Counted from the first letter of the stretch, positions 20,901 through 29,983 are shown. The stretch: DNA of 64,000 nucleotides from Paraburkholderia sp. BCC1885 (GCF_900996235.1 NZ_CAAJGM010000111.1:310001-374000); one strand, 5' to 3'. Program-made: numbers and translations. Notes: generated by a model from the sequence alone, not told the origin.

Positions 20901-21953
20901 ATGACTCAAACGGAACATCGCTCCCCGATGTCTGATACGCCGGAAGTCTCGGTGATCATCCCGGTGTACAACGAGGAAGCCGGGCTGGCCGCGCTGTTCG
21001 CGCGCCTTTATCCGGCGCTCGATGCGCTCGGCACCGCCTATGAAGTCATCTTCATCAACGACGGCAGCCGCGACAAATCCCCCGCCTTGCTGGCCGAGCA
21101 GTTCCGCAAACGGCCGGACACGTCGCGCGTGATCCTGCTGAACGGCAACTACGGCCAGCATATGGCGATTCTCGCGGGCTTCGAACAGTCGCGCGGCGAG
21201 ATCGTCATCACGCTCGACGCCGACCTGCAGAATCCGCCGGAAGAAATCGCCAAACTGGTCTCGAAGATGCGCGAAGGTTACGACTACGTCGGCACGATCC
21301 GCATGCAGCGTCAGGACAGCCTGTGGCGCCGCAAGGCCTCGCGGGCGATGAACCGTCTGCGCGAGCGCATCACGCGCATCAAGATGACCGACCAGGGCTG
21401 CATGCTGCGCGCCTATAGCCGGCACATCATCGACACGATCAACCGTTGCGGCGAAATCAACACCTTCATTCCGGCGCTGGCCTATACGTTCGCGCAGAAT
21501 CCGGTCGAGATCGAAGTCGCGCACGAAGAGCGTTTTGCCGGCGAATCGAAATATTCGCTGTACTCGCTGATTCGCCTGAATTTCGACCTCGTGACCGGCT
21601 TTTCGGTGGTGCCGCTGCAGTGGCTGTCGTTCATCGGCGTGATCCTGTCGCTCGGCTCGGCGGCGCTGTTCGTGCTGCTGCTGATCCGGCGTTTCATCAT
21701 CGGCGCGGAAGTGCAAGGCGTGTTCACGCTGTTCGCCGTCATGTTCTTCCTGCTCGGCGTGATCATTTTCGCGCTCGGCCTGCTCGGCGAATACATTGGG
21801 CGGATTTATCAGCAGGTGCGGGCACGCCCGCGTTATCTGGTGCAGACCATTCTCGAACAGCGCGACGGCGCCACTGTCGCCGAGGCGCCGCGCCAGGCCG
21901 TGGTGCAGGCTGTGCAGCCCGCGCCGCTCATCGATCAGGGACCCAACCCATGA
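20901..21953 (+). CDS. arnC: Undecaprenyl-phosphate 4-deoxy-4-formamido-L-arabinose transferase ArnC
   Basis: 350-residue GT2 enzyme. The catalytic domain opens VSVIIPVYNEEAGL and contains ITLDADLQNPPEE with the metal-binding Asp residues. Two C-terminal hydrophobic helices near residues 235-310 anchor it to the inner membrane. It transfers Ara4-formyl-N from UDP to undecaprenyl phosphate. Its stop overlaps the start of the formyltransferase gene (ATGA, 21950-21953), suggesting coupled translation. An ATG at 20931 is an alternative start. Confidence 0.95.
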   Translation: MTQTEHRSPMSDTPEVSVIIPVYNEEAGLAALFARLYPALDALGTAYEVIFINDGSRDKSPALLAEQFRKRPDTSRVILLNGNYGQHMAILAGFEQSRGEIVITLDADLQNPPEEIAKLVSKMREGYDYVGTIRMQRQDSLWRRKASRAMNRLRERITRIKMTDQGCMLRAYSRHIIDTINRCGEINTFIPALAYTFAQNPVEIEVAHEERFAGESKYSLYSLIRLNFDLVTGFSVVPLQWLSFIGVILSLGSAALFVLLLIRRFIIGAEVQGVFTLFAVMFFLLGVIIFALGLLGEYIGRIYQQVRARPRYLVQTILEQRDGATVAEAPRQAVVQAVQPAPLIDQGPNP

Positions 21954-22885
21954 AGCCACGCGCGGTCGTATTCGCGTATCACAACGTCGGCGTGCGCTGC
22001 CTGCAGGTGCTGCTCGCGCGCGGCGTGGAGGTGGCGCTCGTCGTCACCCACGAAGACAACCCGAGCGAGAACATCTGGTTCGGCAGCGTAGCCTCGGTCG
22101 CGGCAAGTTACGGCATTCCGGCGATCACGCCGGCCGACCCGCAAAGCGCCGAATTGCGCGCCGCAGTCAGCGCCGCGCGGCCGGATTTCATCTTCTCGTT
22201 TTACTACCGCCACATGCTGCCGGTCGAGCTGCTCGCGCTCGCCGCGCGCGGCGCCTACAACATGCACGGTTCGCTCCTGCCGAAGTACCGCGGCCGCGTG
22301 CCGACCAACTGGGCGGTACTCAAGGGCGAGACCGAAACCGGCGCCACGCTGCACGAAATGGCCGCCAGGCCGGACGCAGGCGCGATCATCGCGCAGACCC
22401 CGGTGCCGATCCTGCCGGATGACACCGCCGCGCAAGTGTTCGACAAAGTCACCGTGGCCGCCGAGCAGACCCTCTGGCGCGTGCTGCCGGCGCTGCTGGC
22501 CGGCGAGGCGCCGCATCTGCCCAACGATCTGGCGCACGGCAGCTACTTCGGCGGCCGCAAGCCCGAAGACGGCCGGATCGACTGGAACCAGCCGGCCCAG
22601 GACGTCTACAACCTGATCCGCGCGGTGGCGCCCCCCTATCCGGGCGCGTTCACAGAGCTTGACGGCCAGCGCTTCATCGTCGCGCAGGCCCGGCTTGCCC
22701 GCCCCGGCGCGCTCCGCTCGGATTTGCCGCCGGGCCTCCACGTAAGCGATAATGCCGTTTTTGCGGTGTGCGGCGACGGCCGCGCCATTGCCATCCACGA
22801 ATTGCGGCGCCAGCACGAAGGCCAAGAGCCCGTCGTCTCCCCTGCCGAATTCTCCCGGCTCATTCAATCGTCCCGTCATCAATGA
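21950..22885 (+). CDS. UDP-Ara4N formyltransferase (ArnA N-terminal-domain equivalent)
   Basis: 311 residues; the 10-formyl-THF-dependent enzyme that formylates UDP-Ara4N. Family marks are [13 protein letters not shown], holding the catalytic Asn and His, and the Asp of [10 protein letters not shown]. In enterobacteria this activity is fused to the decarboxylase in ArnA; here it is a free-standing gene whose ends overlap both neighbours by ATGA (arnC before, decarboxylase after). The C-terminal Met-tRNA-formyltransferase-like subdomain is present (ArnA N-domain is ~305 residues), so it is complete and not a fragment. Confidence 0.93.
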   Translation: MKPRAVVFAYHNVGVRCLQVLLARGVEVALVVTHEDNPSENIWFGSVASVAASYGIPAITPADPQSAELRAAVSAARPDFIFSFYYRHMLPVELLALAARGAYNMHGSLLPKYRGRVPTNWAVLKGETETGATLHEMAARPDAGAIIAQTPVPILPDDTAAQVFDKVTVAAEQTLWRVLPALLAGEAPHLPNDLAHGSYFGGRKPEDGRIDWNQPAQDVYNLIRAVAPPYPGAFTELDGQRFIVAQARLARPGALRSDLPPGLHVSDNAVFAVCGDGRAIAIHELRRQHEGQEPVVSPAEFSRLIQSSRHQ

Positions 22886-23928
22886 AAAAAGTCCTGATTC
22901 TGGGTGTCAACGGCTTCATCGGCCATCACCTGTCCAAACGCATTCTCGAAACGACCGATTGGGAAGTGTTCGGCATGGACATGCAGACCGAGCGCCTCGG
23001 CGACCTCGTCAACCATGAGCGGATGCATTTCTTCGAAGGCGACATCACCATCAACAAGGAGTGGGTCGAGTATCACGTGAAGAAGTGCGACGTGATCCTG
23101 CCGCTCGTCGCGATCGCCACGCCGGCCACTTACGTCAAGCAGCCGCTGCGCGTGTTCGAACTCGACTTCGAGGCGAATCTGCCCATCGTGCGTTCGGCGG
23201 TGAAGTACGGCAAGCACCTCGTGTTTCCGTCCACCTCCGAGGTGTACGGCATGTGCACGGACGAGCAGTTCGACCCGGAAGAGTCGCAACTGTCGTATGG
23301 CCCGATCAACAAGCCGCGCTGGATCTACGCGTGCTCGAAGCAGTTGATGGACCGCGTGATCTGGGGCTACGGCATGGAGGGCCTGAACTTCACGCTGTTC
23401 CGTCCGTTCAACTGGATCGGCCCGGGCCTCGATTCGATCTATACGCCGAAGGAAGGCAGCTCGCGCGTGGTCACGCAGTTCCTTGGCCACATCGTGCGCG
23501 GCGAGAACATCAGCCTCGTGGATGGCGGCGCGCAAAAGCGTGCCTTCACGGATATCGACGACGGCATCGGCGCACTGATGAAGATCATCGAGAACAAGGA
23601 CGGCGTCGCCACCGGCAAGATCTATAACATCGGCAACCCGACCAACAACTTCTCGGTGCGTGAGCTCGCGCACAAGATGCTGGCGCTCGCCGCCGAATTC
23701 CCGGAATACGCGGAAACGGCCAAGCAGGTGCAACTGGTCGAAACCTCGTCGGGCGCTTACTACGGCGCGGGCTACCAGGACGTGCAGAACCGCGTGCCGA
23801 AGATCGACAACACCATGCAGGAACTCAACTGGGCGCCGAAGTCCACTTTCGACGAAGCCCTGCGCAAGATTTTCGAAGCGTATCGCGGCCACGTCGGCGA
23901 AGCGCGCGCGCTCGTCGAACAGCAATAA
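22882..23928 (+). CDS. arnA: UDP-glucuronic acid oxidative decarboxylase (ArnA C-terminal-domain equivalent)
   Basis: 348-residue extended SDR enzyme that oxidises and decarboxylates UDP-GlcA to UDP-Ara4O using NAD+. Rossmann motif [10 protein letters not shown] at the N terminus, [10 protein letters not shown] with the catalytic Ser/Thr, and [11 protein letters not shown] with the YxxxK pair. In E. coli this is the C-terminal half of ArnA; here it is separate and starts inside the stop codon of the formyltransferase gene. Its substrate needs UDP-glucose dehydrogenase, which is not in this window. Confidence 0.95.
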   Translation: MKKVLILGVNGFIGHHLSKRILETTDWEVFGMDMQTERLGDLVNHERMHFFEGDITINKEWVEYHVKKCDVILPLVAIATPATYVKQPLRVFELDFEANLPIVRSAVKYGKHLVFPSTSEVYGMCTDEQFDPEESQLSYGPINKPRWIYACSKQLMDRVIWGYGMEGLNFTLFRPFNWIGPGLDSIYTPKEGSSRVVTQFLGHIVRGENISLVDGGAQKRAFTDIDDGIGALMKIIENKDGVATGKIYNIGNPTNNFSVRELAHKMLALAAEFPEYAETAKQVQLVETSSGAYYGAGYQDVQNRVPKIDNTMQELNWAPKSTFDEALRKIFEAYRGHVGEARALVEQQ

Positions 23929-23938
23929 GGGCTGATCC

Positions 23939-24835
23939 TTGGCTCGTATCGTCCTGAAGATCGACGTCGACACGCTGCGCGGCACCCGCGAAGGCGTGCC
24001 GAATCTCGCGCGCATTTTCGGCCGCTTCAAGGCGCGCGCCACTTTCCTGTTTAGCCTCGGACCCGACCACACCGGTTGGGCGATGCGCCGTGTCTTGCGG
24101 CCGGGCTTTCTGCAGAAGGTGTCGCGCACCTCGGTGGTCGAGCATTACGGCATCAAACAACTGATGTACGGTGTGCTGCTGCCGGGGCCGGATATCGGCA
24201 CGCGGGCGGCTGCGGAGATGAGGGCCATCCACGAGGCCGGCTTCGAATGCGGCATCCATACGTGGGACCACGTCTACTGGCAGGACAATGTGCGCACGCG
24301 CGGGCGCGACTGGACCGTTGCGCAGATGCAGAAAAGCCATCAGCGTTTCGCTGAAATCTTCGGCGCGCCGCCCGTCACGCATGGCGCCGCCGGCTGGCAG
24401 ATGAACGGCCACGCGTTCGAACAGATCGACGCGTGGGGCATGCAGTATGCCTCCGATGGGCGCGGTCATTCGCCGTACTTCCCCGTCGTGGACGGCAAGA
24501 CCCTCTCGCACGTGCAGATGCCCACCACGCTGCCCACGCTCGACGAAGTGCTGGGCGTCGACGGCGTCGACCTGCATAACGTCGCTGCGTGGATGTTAAA
24601 GCGCACCGAGAACAATCCGCACGATCAGGTCTTCACGCTGCACGCCGAACTGGAAGGGCAAAAGCTCGCGCCTATCTTCGAGCAGTTGCTGGACGGCTGG
24701 CGCGCACAAGGCCACACCTTTGCCACGATGGGCGACTATCACGCCACGCTGGACCGCGGCACGCTGCCATCGTACCCTGTCACCTGGGGTGAGATTTCAG
24801 GCCGTTCCGGCGAACTGATCGTCCAGCCGCTATAA
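23939..24835 (+). CDS. arnD: 4-deoxy-4-formamido-L-arabinose-phosphoundecaprenol deformylase ArnD
   Basis: 298 residues from a TTG at 23939 with AAGGG about 8 nt upstream; the product starts MARIVLKIDVDTLRG, with the metal-binding Asp residues of polysaccharide deacetylases. Further marks are GIHTWDHVYW (metal-binding His) and ATMGDYH near the end. It removes the formyl group from undecaprenyl-P-Ara4FN before flipping. Last gene of the arn cluster, 10 bp after the decarboxylase gene and 29 bp before bcp, which could be read from the same message. Confidence 0.94.
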   Translation: MARIVLKIDVDTLRGTREGVPNLARIFGRFKARATFLFSLGPDHTGWAMRRVLRPGFLQKVSRTSVVEHYGIKQLMYGVLLPGPDIGTRAAAEMRAIHEAGFECGIHTWDHVYWQDNVRTRGRDWTVAQMQKSHQRFAEIFGAPPVTHGAAGWQMNGHAFEQIDAWGMQYASDGRGHSPYFPVVDGKTLSHVQMPTTLPTLDEVLGVDGVDLHNVAAWMLKRTENNPHDQVFTLHAELEGQKLAPIFEQLLDGWRAQGHTFATMGDYHATLDRGTLPSYPVTWGEISGRSGELIVQPL

Positions 24836-24864
24836 CAAAACCAAACGAAACACCGGAGAACTTC

Positions 24865-25326
24865 GTGTCCATCGCAGTCGACCAACCCGTGCCCGACTTT
24901 ACCGCCCCCGCAACCGGTGGCGAGATCACGCTGTCCAGTCTTCGCGGCAAGAAGGTAGTGCTGTATTTTTATCCGAAGGACAACACGCCGGGCTGCACGA
25001 CCGAAGGCCTGCAGTTTCGCGATCTGTATCCGAAGTTCAAAAAGGCCGGCGCCGAGATTCTCGGTGTATCGCGCGACAGCCTGCGCTCGCATGACAATTT
25101 CAAGGCCAAACTCGAATTGCCGTTCCCGCTGATCTCCGATCCGGAAGAAACGCTCTGCGCGCTCTTTTCCGTCATCAAAATGAAGAAAATGTATGGCAAA
25201 GAAGTACGGGGAATCGAACGCTCCACATTTGTCATCGACAGCGAGGGCGTCCTGCGCCGGGAGTGGCGTGGCGTGAAAGTACCAGGTCATGTCGATGAAA
25301 TTCTGGAGGCTGTACAAGCGCTGTGA
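24865..25326 (+). CDS. bcp: Thioredoxin-dependent thiol peroxidase (Bcp/PrxQ)
   Basis: 153 residues from a GTG at 24865 with GGAGAA about 7 nt upstream. Reduces hydrogen and organic peroxides with thiols. The peroxidatic Cys is C44 in the PGCTTEG motif. The resolving Cys that E. coli BCP carries five residues later is replaced by Leu (position 49), so this is the single-Cys version at that site; one further Cys lies in EETLCALF. Cytoplasmic. Confidence 0.95.
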   Translation: MSIAVDQPVPDFTAPATGGEITLSSLRGKKVVLYFYPKDNTPGCTTEGLQFRDLYPKFKKAGAEILGVSRDSLRSHDNFKAKLELPFPLISDPEETLCALFSVIKMKKMYGKEVRGIERSTFVIDSEGVLRREWRGVKVPGHVDEILEAVQAL

Positions 25327-25333
25327 GGCGCGT

Positions 25334-25478
25334 TATATTGGGCCGCAATGAGTGCCTGTCCACCCCATACTTTCCGCGGCTGCGCCGCATATCCTGCCTC
25401 CATGCTTGAGGCAGGGAGGCGCAACGCGATGACCGAAGTCGAGCCGCTTGCCCCGTTTGCCGGGGCGGCGGCTTTTTT
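25334..25478 (+). ncRNA. Candidate small RNA (unassigned)
   Basis: TGTACA (25311-25316, inside the end of bcp), 17 bp, then TATATT (25334-25339) resemble a sigma-70 promoter; transcription would start near 25346. A perfect hairpin CCTGCCTC / GAGGCAGG with a 7-nt loop (25393-25415) and a T6 terminator (25443-25478) would end it, giving roughly 130 nt. No known RNA family is recognised. It could equally be the 3' end of the bcp message. Confidence 0.4.
25443..25478 (+). terminator. Rho-independent terminator after bcp / small RNA candidate
   Basis: Stem GCCGC-TT-GCCCCG paired with CGGGGC-G-GCGGC around a short TTTGC loop, followed by TTTTTT. Points along the plus strand. Confidence 0.88.
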
Positions 25479-25664
25479 AATTGCGCGAAGCCGTTCATTT
25501 GTCCGGCCACGCGCTCTCGTCAAGGAGCCGATCGAAAACCAGGCGAACCGGCATTTTTAGACCGAAAGCGCGCCTCCGGGCGCAAACTGCGTGGGCCTTT
25601 TGGCACACGGGCAGAATGCGACAGGCGGCGCACGATATGTGACCCGATTTTTTCGAGGGAAACC

Positions 25665-27521
25665 ATGCCTTTGCCTACCGCACCCAGCAAGCTCGGCAAT
25701 CTCCTACCGGCTGACGAATACAAGGCTAAAGCCACGCCGGCCCGGTCCGCCAAAAAACAGGCGGTTGACGGGGAGCCAGCCGAGTCGGCCGATATCGGCC
25801 AAGCCAGCGTCGCGACGCCGATGGCGCGCGCCGCCAATGCCGCTACCACCCTGCGGCCGGTTCCTGTTTCTTCGTCCGCTTCTACTGCTTCCGCCGCTGC
25901 CGAGCCCGCCGCTCCCGCGCGCGGCCGCAAGACCCGACAAACCGCCGCGTTGCTGCAGCCGGTGCCGGCTCCTGCCGCGCGTCAGGAACCCGCCCCTGCG
26001 GAATCCGCCCCGCTCGAACCGGTCGTGGCGCGCGCCGGCAAGCAGCCGGCCAGCACCGCCACCGCCGCGCCGGCAGCGGCCACCCGCGGCAGCGCGAAAA
26101 AACGCGGCAGTTCGGCGGAACAGGTCGAAACCCGCAAGCTGTTCGTGCTCGACACGAACGTGCTGATGCACGATCCGACCTGCCTGTTCCGTTTCGAGGA
26201 ACACGACGTCTATCTGCCGATGATGACGTTGGAAGAACTCGACAACCACAAGAAAGGCATGTCCGAGGTCGCGCGCAACGCGCGTCAGGTGAGCCGCACG
26301 CTGGATGCGCTGGTCGCCAATGGCGGCAACATGTCGGACGGCATTTCGCTGTCGCGCCTAGGCAGCCGCGAGGCCGCCGGACGCCTGTATTTCCAGACCG
26401 AACTGACCTCCATCGAGCCGGTGGAAGGCCTGCCGCAGGGCAAGGCGGATAACCAGATCCTCGGCGTGGTGCGCGCGTTGCAACGCGACCGCACCGACCG
26501 CCAGGTCGTGCTGGTGTCGAAAGACATCAACATGCGCATCAAGGCGCACGCGCTCGGCCTGCCCGCCGAAGACTACTTCAACGACCAGGTCCTCGAAGAC
26601 AAGGACCTGCTCTACTCGGGCATTCGCGCGCTGCCGCAGGACTTCTGGACCAAGCATGCCAAGGGCATGGAGAGCTGGCAGGACACCAAAACCGGCACCA
26701 CGTATTACCGCGTGACCGGGCCGCTGTGCGCCTCGATGCTGGTCAACGAGTTCGTCTATCTGGAGCCGCAAAACGGCGAGCCGGCCTTCCACGCGCTGGT
26801 GCGTGAGCTGAACGGCAAGACGGCCCTGCTGCAAACCTTGCGCGACTACGGCCACCACAAGAACAACGTGTGGGGCATCACGGCGCGCAATCGCGAGCAG
26901 AATTTCGCGCTCAATCTGCTGATGAATCCGGAGATCGATTTCGTCACGCTGCTCGGTCAGGCCGGTACCGGCAAGACGCTCGTCGCGCTCGCGGCGGGGC
27001 TTGCACAGGTACTCGACGACAAGCGCTACAACGAGATCATCGTGACGCGGGCGACAGTGCCGGTCGGCGAAGACATCGGCTTTCTGCCGGGTACGGAAGA
27101 GGAAAAGATGCAGCCGTGGATGGGCGCATTCGACGACAACCTCGAAGTCCTGCAGAAAACCGACGACGCAGCCGGCGAATGGGGCCGTGCCGCGACTCAG
27201 GAACTGATCCGCTCGCGCCTGAAGATCAAGAGCATGAACTTCATGCGCGGCCGGACGTTCGTCGACAAGTACCTGATCATCGACGAGGCGCAGAATCTGA
27301 CGCCGAAGCAGATGAAGACGCTGGTCACGCGTGCCGGTCCGGGCACGAAGATCATCTGTCTCGGCAATATCGCGCAGATCGATACGCCGTATCTGACGGA
27401 AGGCAGTTCGGGTCTGACGTATGTGGTAGATCGCTTCAAAGGCTGGGCGCACAGCGGGCATGTGACGCTGGCGCGCGGCGAGCGCTCGCGCCTCGCGGAT
27501 TACGCGTCCGATATTCTGTAA
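25665..27521 (+). CDS. PIN domain - PhoH-type ATPase fusion protein
   Basis: 618 residues. The first ~155 residues are low-complexity Ala/Pro/Lys/Arg sequence. Next comes a PIN-like nuclease domain (LFVLDTNVLMHDP, with the acidic residues LEELD), then a PhoH ATPase domain with Walker A GQAGTGKT and Walker B YLIIDEAQNL. This is the PhoH2-type arrangement (YlaK-like), in which helicase and RNase activity act together on RNA in characterised members. Cytoplasmic. The start is fixed by GAGGGAAACC just upstream. Its own terminator follows at 27563. Confidence 0.93.
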   Translation: MPLPTAPSKLGNLLPADEYKAKATPARSAKKQAVDGEPAESADIGQASVATPMARAANAATTLRPVPVSSSASTASAAAEPAAPARGRKTRQTAALLQPVPAPAARQEPAPAESAPLEPVVARAGKQPASTATAAPAAATRGSAKKRGSSAEQVETRKLFVLDTNVLMHDPTCLFRFEEHDVYLPMMTLEELDNHKKGMSEVARNARQVSRTLDALVANGGNMSDGISLSRLGSREAAGRLYFQTELTSIEPVEGLPQGKADNQILGVVRALQRDRTDRQVVLVSKDINMRIKAHALGLPAEDYFNDQVLEDKDLLYSGIRALPQDFWTKHAKGMESWQDTKTGTTYYRVTGPLCASMLVNEFVYLEPQNGEPAFHALVRELNGKTALLQTLRDYGHHKNNVWGITARNREQNFALNLLMNPEIDFVTLLGQAGTGKTLVALAAGLAQVLDDKRYNEIIVTRATVPVGEDIGFLPGTEEEKMQPWMGAFDDNLEVLQKTDDAAGEWGRAATQELIRSRLKIKSMNFMRGRTFVDKYLIIDEAQNLTPKQMKTLVTRAGPGTKIICLGNIAQIDTPYLTEGSSGLTYVVDRFKGWAHSGHVTLARGERSRLADYASDIL

Positions 27522-27562
27522 GCCACGCTCCACAGCCGTATACGATTTTGAGTTGTGCCAAG

Positions 27563-27596
27563 GCCGCGTCCGGGTGATACCGGGCGCGGCTTTTTT
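27563..27596 (+). terminator. Rho-independent terminator after PIN-PhoH gene
   Basis: GCCGCGTCCGG paired with CCGGGCGCGGC around GTGATA, followed by TTTTTT; 42 bp after the stop codon. Confidence 0.92.
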
Positions 27597-27783
27597 CGTT
27601 TCTGGACGGGCGCGCAGCGGGAAGCGCCGGGTGCGCGGCATATCTCGTTTTTAAGCCGTCAGCACCACACTTAGCGCGTAAACTTCAAGTAATTTATCAA
27701 CTTCTCTTGCTCAAGGCCTGTCGGAAGGGCTAACATCCCGACATCGCCCGCCTTAAGCGAGTGTTTACGCTCGCCTTGTCTTT

Positions 27784-29037
27784 ATGCGCCGACTTGGCTT
27801 TTCGCTGCTGATCCTTCTGCTGCTCGCCGCCTGTTCCAGCGCGCCGCAGCGGGTTTCGCGCAGCTCGGGGAGCTATTCGACGGCGTCCAGCGGCAGCGCC
27901 TATCACACCCCTCCGCCCGGCTTCCCGAACTTCGTCGATCACAGCGTCGGACGTGAGGAAATCTCCATTCAGGCAATGAGCCTTGTCGGCATTCCGTACC
28001 GCTGGGGTGGCAATACGCCCGATAGCGGCTTCGATTGCAGCGGTCTGGTTCGCTATGTGGTGGCGCGCTCGGCATCGGTGAATCTGCCGCGCACCACGGC
28101 GGATATGAGCGGCAGCGGCGAGTCGATCGAACCGGACGAAGTCGCACCCGGCGATCTGATCTTTTTCAATACGACGGGACGGCCGCATTCGCACGTCGGC
28201 ATTTATGTGGGCAAGCTGCGCTTCGTGAATGCGCCGTCGACGGGCGGGACGGTCCGCATCGACTATCTGACCAATCCGTATTGGGCCAAACGGTTCGACG
28301 GCATTCGCCGGGTGGCGGCGCCGACCCACGCGCCAGCGCCGTTCGAAGCGCCGACCTATCAGGTTTCGAATCCGCCGGAGAGGATGGCGGCTCCCGTCGA
28401 GCCGCAAGAGTCGTCTGCCGGCTATGCGGGTATGGGTTCGTCGCAGCAGCCGGTTGCTGAGTCGCGCTCGGGCTATGGCTATGCGGCAGCGCCTGAGCCC
28501 GTGGCGGCGCCTGTGCAATCGCAGCAGACATTTCAGCCGCAGCGTGTAGCAACGACGATGCAGGCGCCGTTGACGACGAGCGCGATTCAACCCGCGCCTC
28601 AGTCTGCCGCCGCTCCGTCCGCGGATGCCTTCGAGCCGCCGCCTCCGGTCATGAGCGCCGCGCAGATGCAGGCGCGTGAAGCGGGCGCCGTCACGCCGAC
28701 TGCCGTTTCGTCGGGCACGTTGCGCACGCAAACGGACACAGGTGGCATGGGCACCGTCTCACGCGTGCCTGCGGCCACTGCCAACGCCGACACCGCGGAT
28801 GCGCCCGTGCGCTCGCCCGTACCCGCAAGCGTCGCCCGCGCGCCGGACCCCATCGACGCCGCGGCCGACGCCTTCGAACCGCCGCCGCCCGCTTCCGTCG
28901 CGGTACGCCAGGAACAGCAAGCCGGTCCGAGCGGCGGCGTGCAGATCATGCGCGCCTCGACCGGTTCGCGCGCCATTCCCGCGCCCACGCAATCCGGCGA
29001 CGACCCGATCGCCCACTTCGCCACCGGCAACTTCTGA
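27784..29037 (+). CDS. NlpC/P60-family lipoprotein (C40 peptidase)
   Basis: 417 residues. Lipobox LLAACSS with the lipidated Cys at 17 marks an envelope lipoprotein. The NlpC/P60 domain spans about residues 60-175 with catalytic Cys85 (FDCSG) and His137 (HSHVGIY); such enzymes cut the peptide stem of peptidoglycan. The remaining ~240 residues are Pro/Ala/Gln-rich, probably unstructured, with the phrase ADAFEPPPP occurring twice. That tail is much longer than in typical family members and may span the periplasm or bind other parts. A short CGAG/CTCG hairpin (about 27758-27773) precedes the start. Confidence 0.92.
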   Translation: MRRLGFSLLILLLLAACSSAPQRVSRSSGSYSTASSGSAYHTPPPGFPNFVDHSVGREEISIQAMSLVGIPYRWGGNTPDSGFDCSGLVRYVVARSASVNLPRTTADMSGSGESIEPDEVAPGDLIFFNTTGRPHSHVGIYVGKLRFVNAPSTGGTVRIDYLTNPYWAKRFDGIRRVAAPTHAPAPFEAPTYQVSNPPERMAAPVEPQESSAGYAGMGSSQQPVAESRSGYGYAAAPEPVAAPVQSQQTFQPQRVATTMQAPLTTSAIQPAPQSAAAPSADAFEPPPPVMSAAQMQAREAGAVTPTAVSSGTLRTQTDTGGMGTVSRVPAATANADTADAPVRSPVPASVARAPDPIDAAADAFEPPPPASVAVRQEQQAGPSGGVQIMRASTGSRAIPAPTQSGDDPIAHFATGNF

Positions 29038-29163
29038 ACGACGGCGGTCTCGCCGCACCCTTTTCCCTGCTTCGACTCCCCGGTCAGTCAGTGCGCCCTC
29101 GACTACGCGCGACTATGCTATCTGCTATCGTCCCCGATATTCCTCAAACAGCAGGTACTCACC

Positions 29164-29970
29164 ATGGATCTTGGACTGAAAGACAAAGTCGTGCTGGTTA
29201 CGGGCGGCAGCAAAGGGATTGGCCTCGCCTGTGCCCGCGCGTTCGCGGCCGAAGGCGCGAAGGTCGCGATCGTCTCGCGCGATCCGGCGAATCTCGCGCG
29301 AGCCCGCGAGCAACTGGCCAGCGAAGGCCTGCATGTGCATCTGACGCGCGCCGATCTGCACGAGCCGCATGGCGCAGCCGATATTGTCGAAGAAGTGACC
29401 ACCGCGGTCGGCCCGATCGACGTGTTGGTCAATAGCGCCGGCGCGGCGCGCCGCTACGATCCGGAAACGCTCGATGCCGATGCCTTCCGGGCGACCATGG
29501 AAGCCAAGTATTTCCCCTACATTTACCCTCAGCAGGAAGTGCTGCGACGCATGGCCGAGCGCGCGAAAGCCGACGGCGCCGCCGAGCCGGGGACGATCGT
29601 CAATATCATCGGTATGGGCGGCAAGGTGGCCAGCGACATCCACATTGCCGGCGGCGCCGCGAACGCCGCGCTGATGCTCGCGACGGTAGGACTCGCGCAC
29701 TATTACGCCCGCTACGGCATTCGCATCAATGCCATCAACCCTGGGGCGACGTTGACGGAGCGTGTCGAGGAAGCGACGCGGCTCGAGGCCGGCCAGCAAG
29801 GCGTGAGCCTCGCCGAGGCGCTGGCGAAGGGTCAGGCCAAGGTGCCGCTCGGGCGCTACGCGAAATCGGAGGAAATCGCCGACGTCGCGCTCTTCCTCGC
29901 GAGCCGGCGCGCCAGCTACGTGACGGGCGCGATCATCCCGATGGACGGCGGCAGCACGCCGCTCATTTAA
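29164..29970 (+). CDS. SDR-fold protein lacking the canonical Ser-Tyr-Lys triad
   Basis: 268 residues with a normal cofactor site (VTGGSKGIGLA, residues near 13-22, and NSAGA) and the C-terminal PMDGGSTPLI of classical SDRs. When the catalytic region is aligned to FabG-type reductases from the shared GIRIN segment, Ser becomes Gly150, Tyr becomes Gly163 and Lys becomes Asn167. So the fold and nucleotide binding look intact but ordinary SDR catalysis does not. Related divergent SDRs are annotated as 3-oxoacyl-ACP reductase-like. Stand-alone gene, converging on the phosphate transporter. Confidence 0.88.
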   Translation: MDLGLKDKVVLVTGGSKGIGLACARAFAAEGAKVAIVSRDPANLARAREQLASEGLHVHLTRADLHEPHGAADIVEEVTTAVGPIDVLVNSAGAARRYDPETLDADAFRATMEAKYFPYIYPQQEVLRRMAERAKADGAAEPGTIVNIIGMGGKVASDIHIAGGAANAALMLATVGLAHYYARYGIRINAINPGATLTERVEEATRLEAGQQGVSLAEALAKGQAKVPLGRYAKSEEIADVALFLASRRASYVTGAIIPMDGGSTPLI

Positions 29971-29983
29971 GCCTCACGAGGCA

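Larger units (their letters stand above)
25327..25664 (+). other. bcp / PIN-PhoH intergenic region
   Basis: A 338-bp spacer that holds a possible small RNA unit (a TGTACA-N17-TATATT promoter-like pair, a hairpin at 25393-25415, and a strong terminator at 25443-25478; see separate entries). Downstream of that unit, 25480-25664 forms the leader of the PIN-PhoH gene, ending in a GAGGGAAA ribosome-binding site. Short reading frames here look unselected. Confidence 0.5.
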
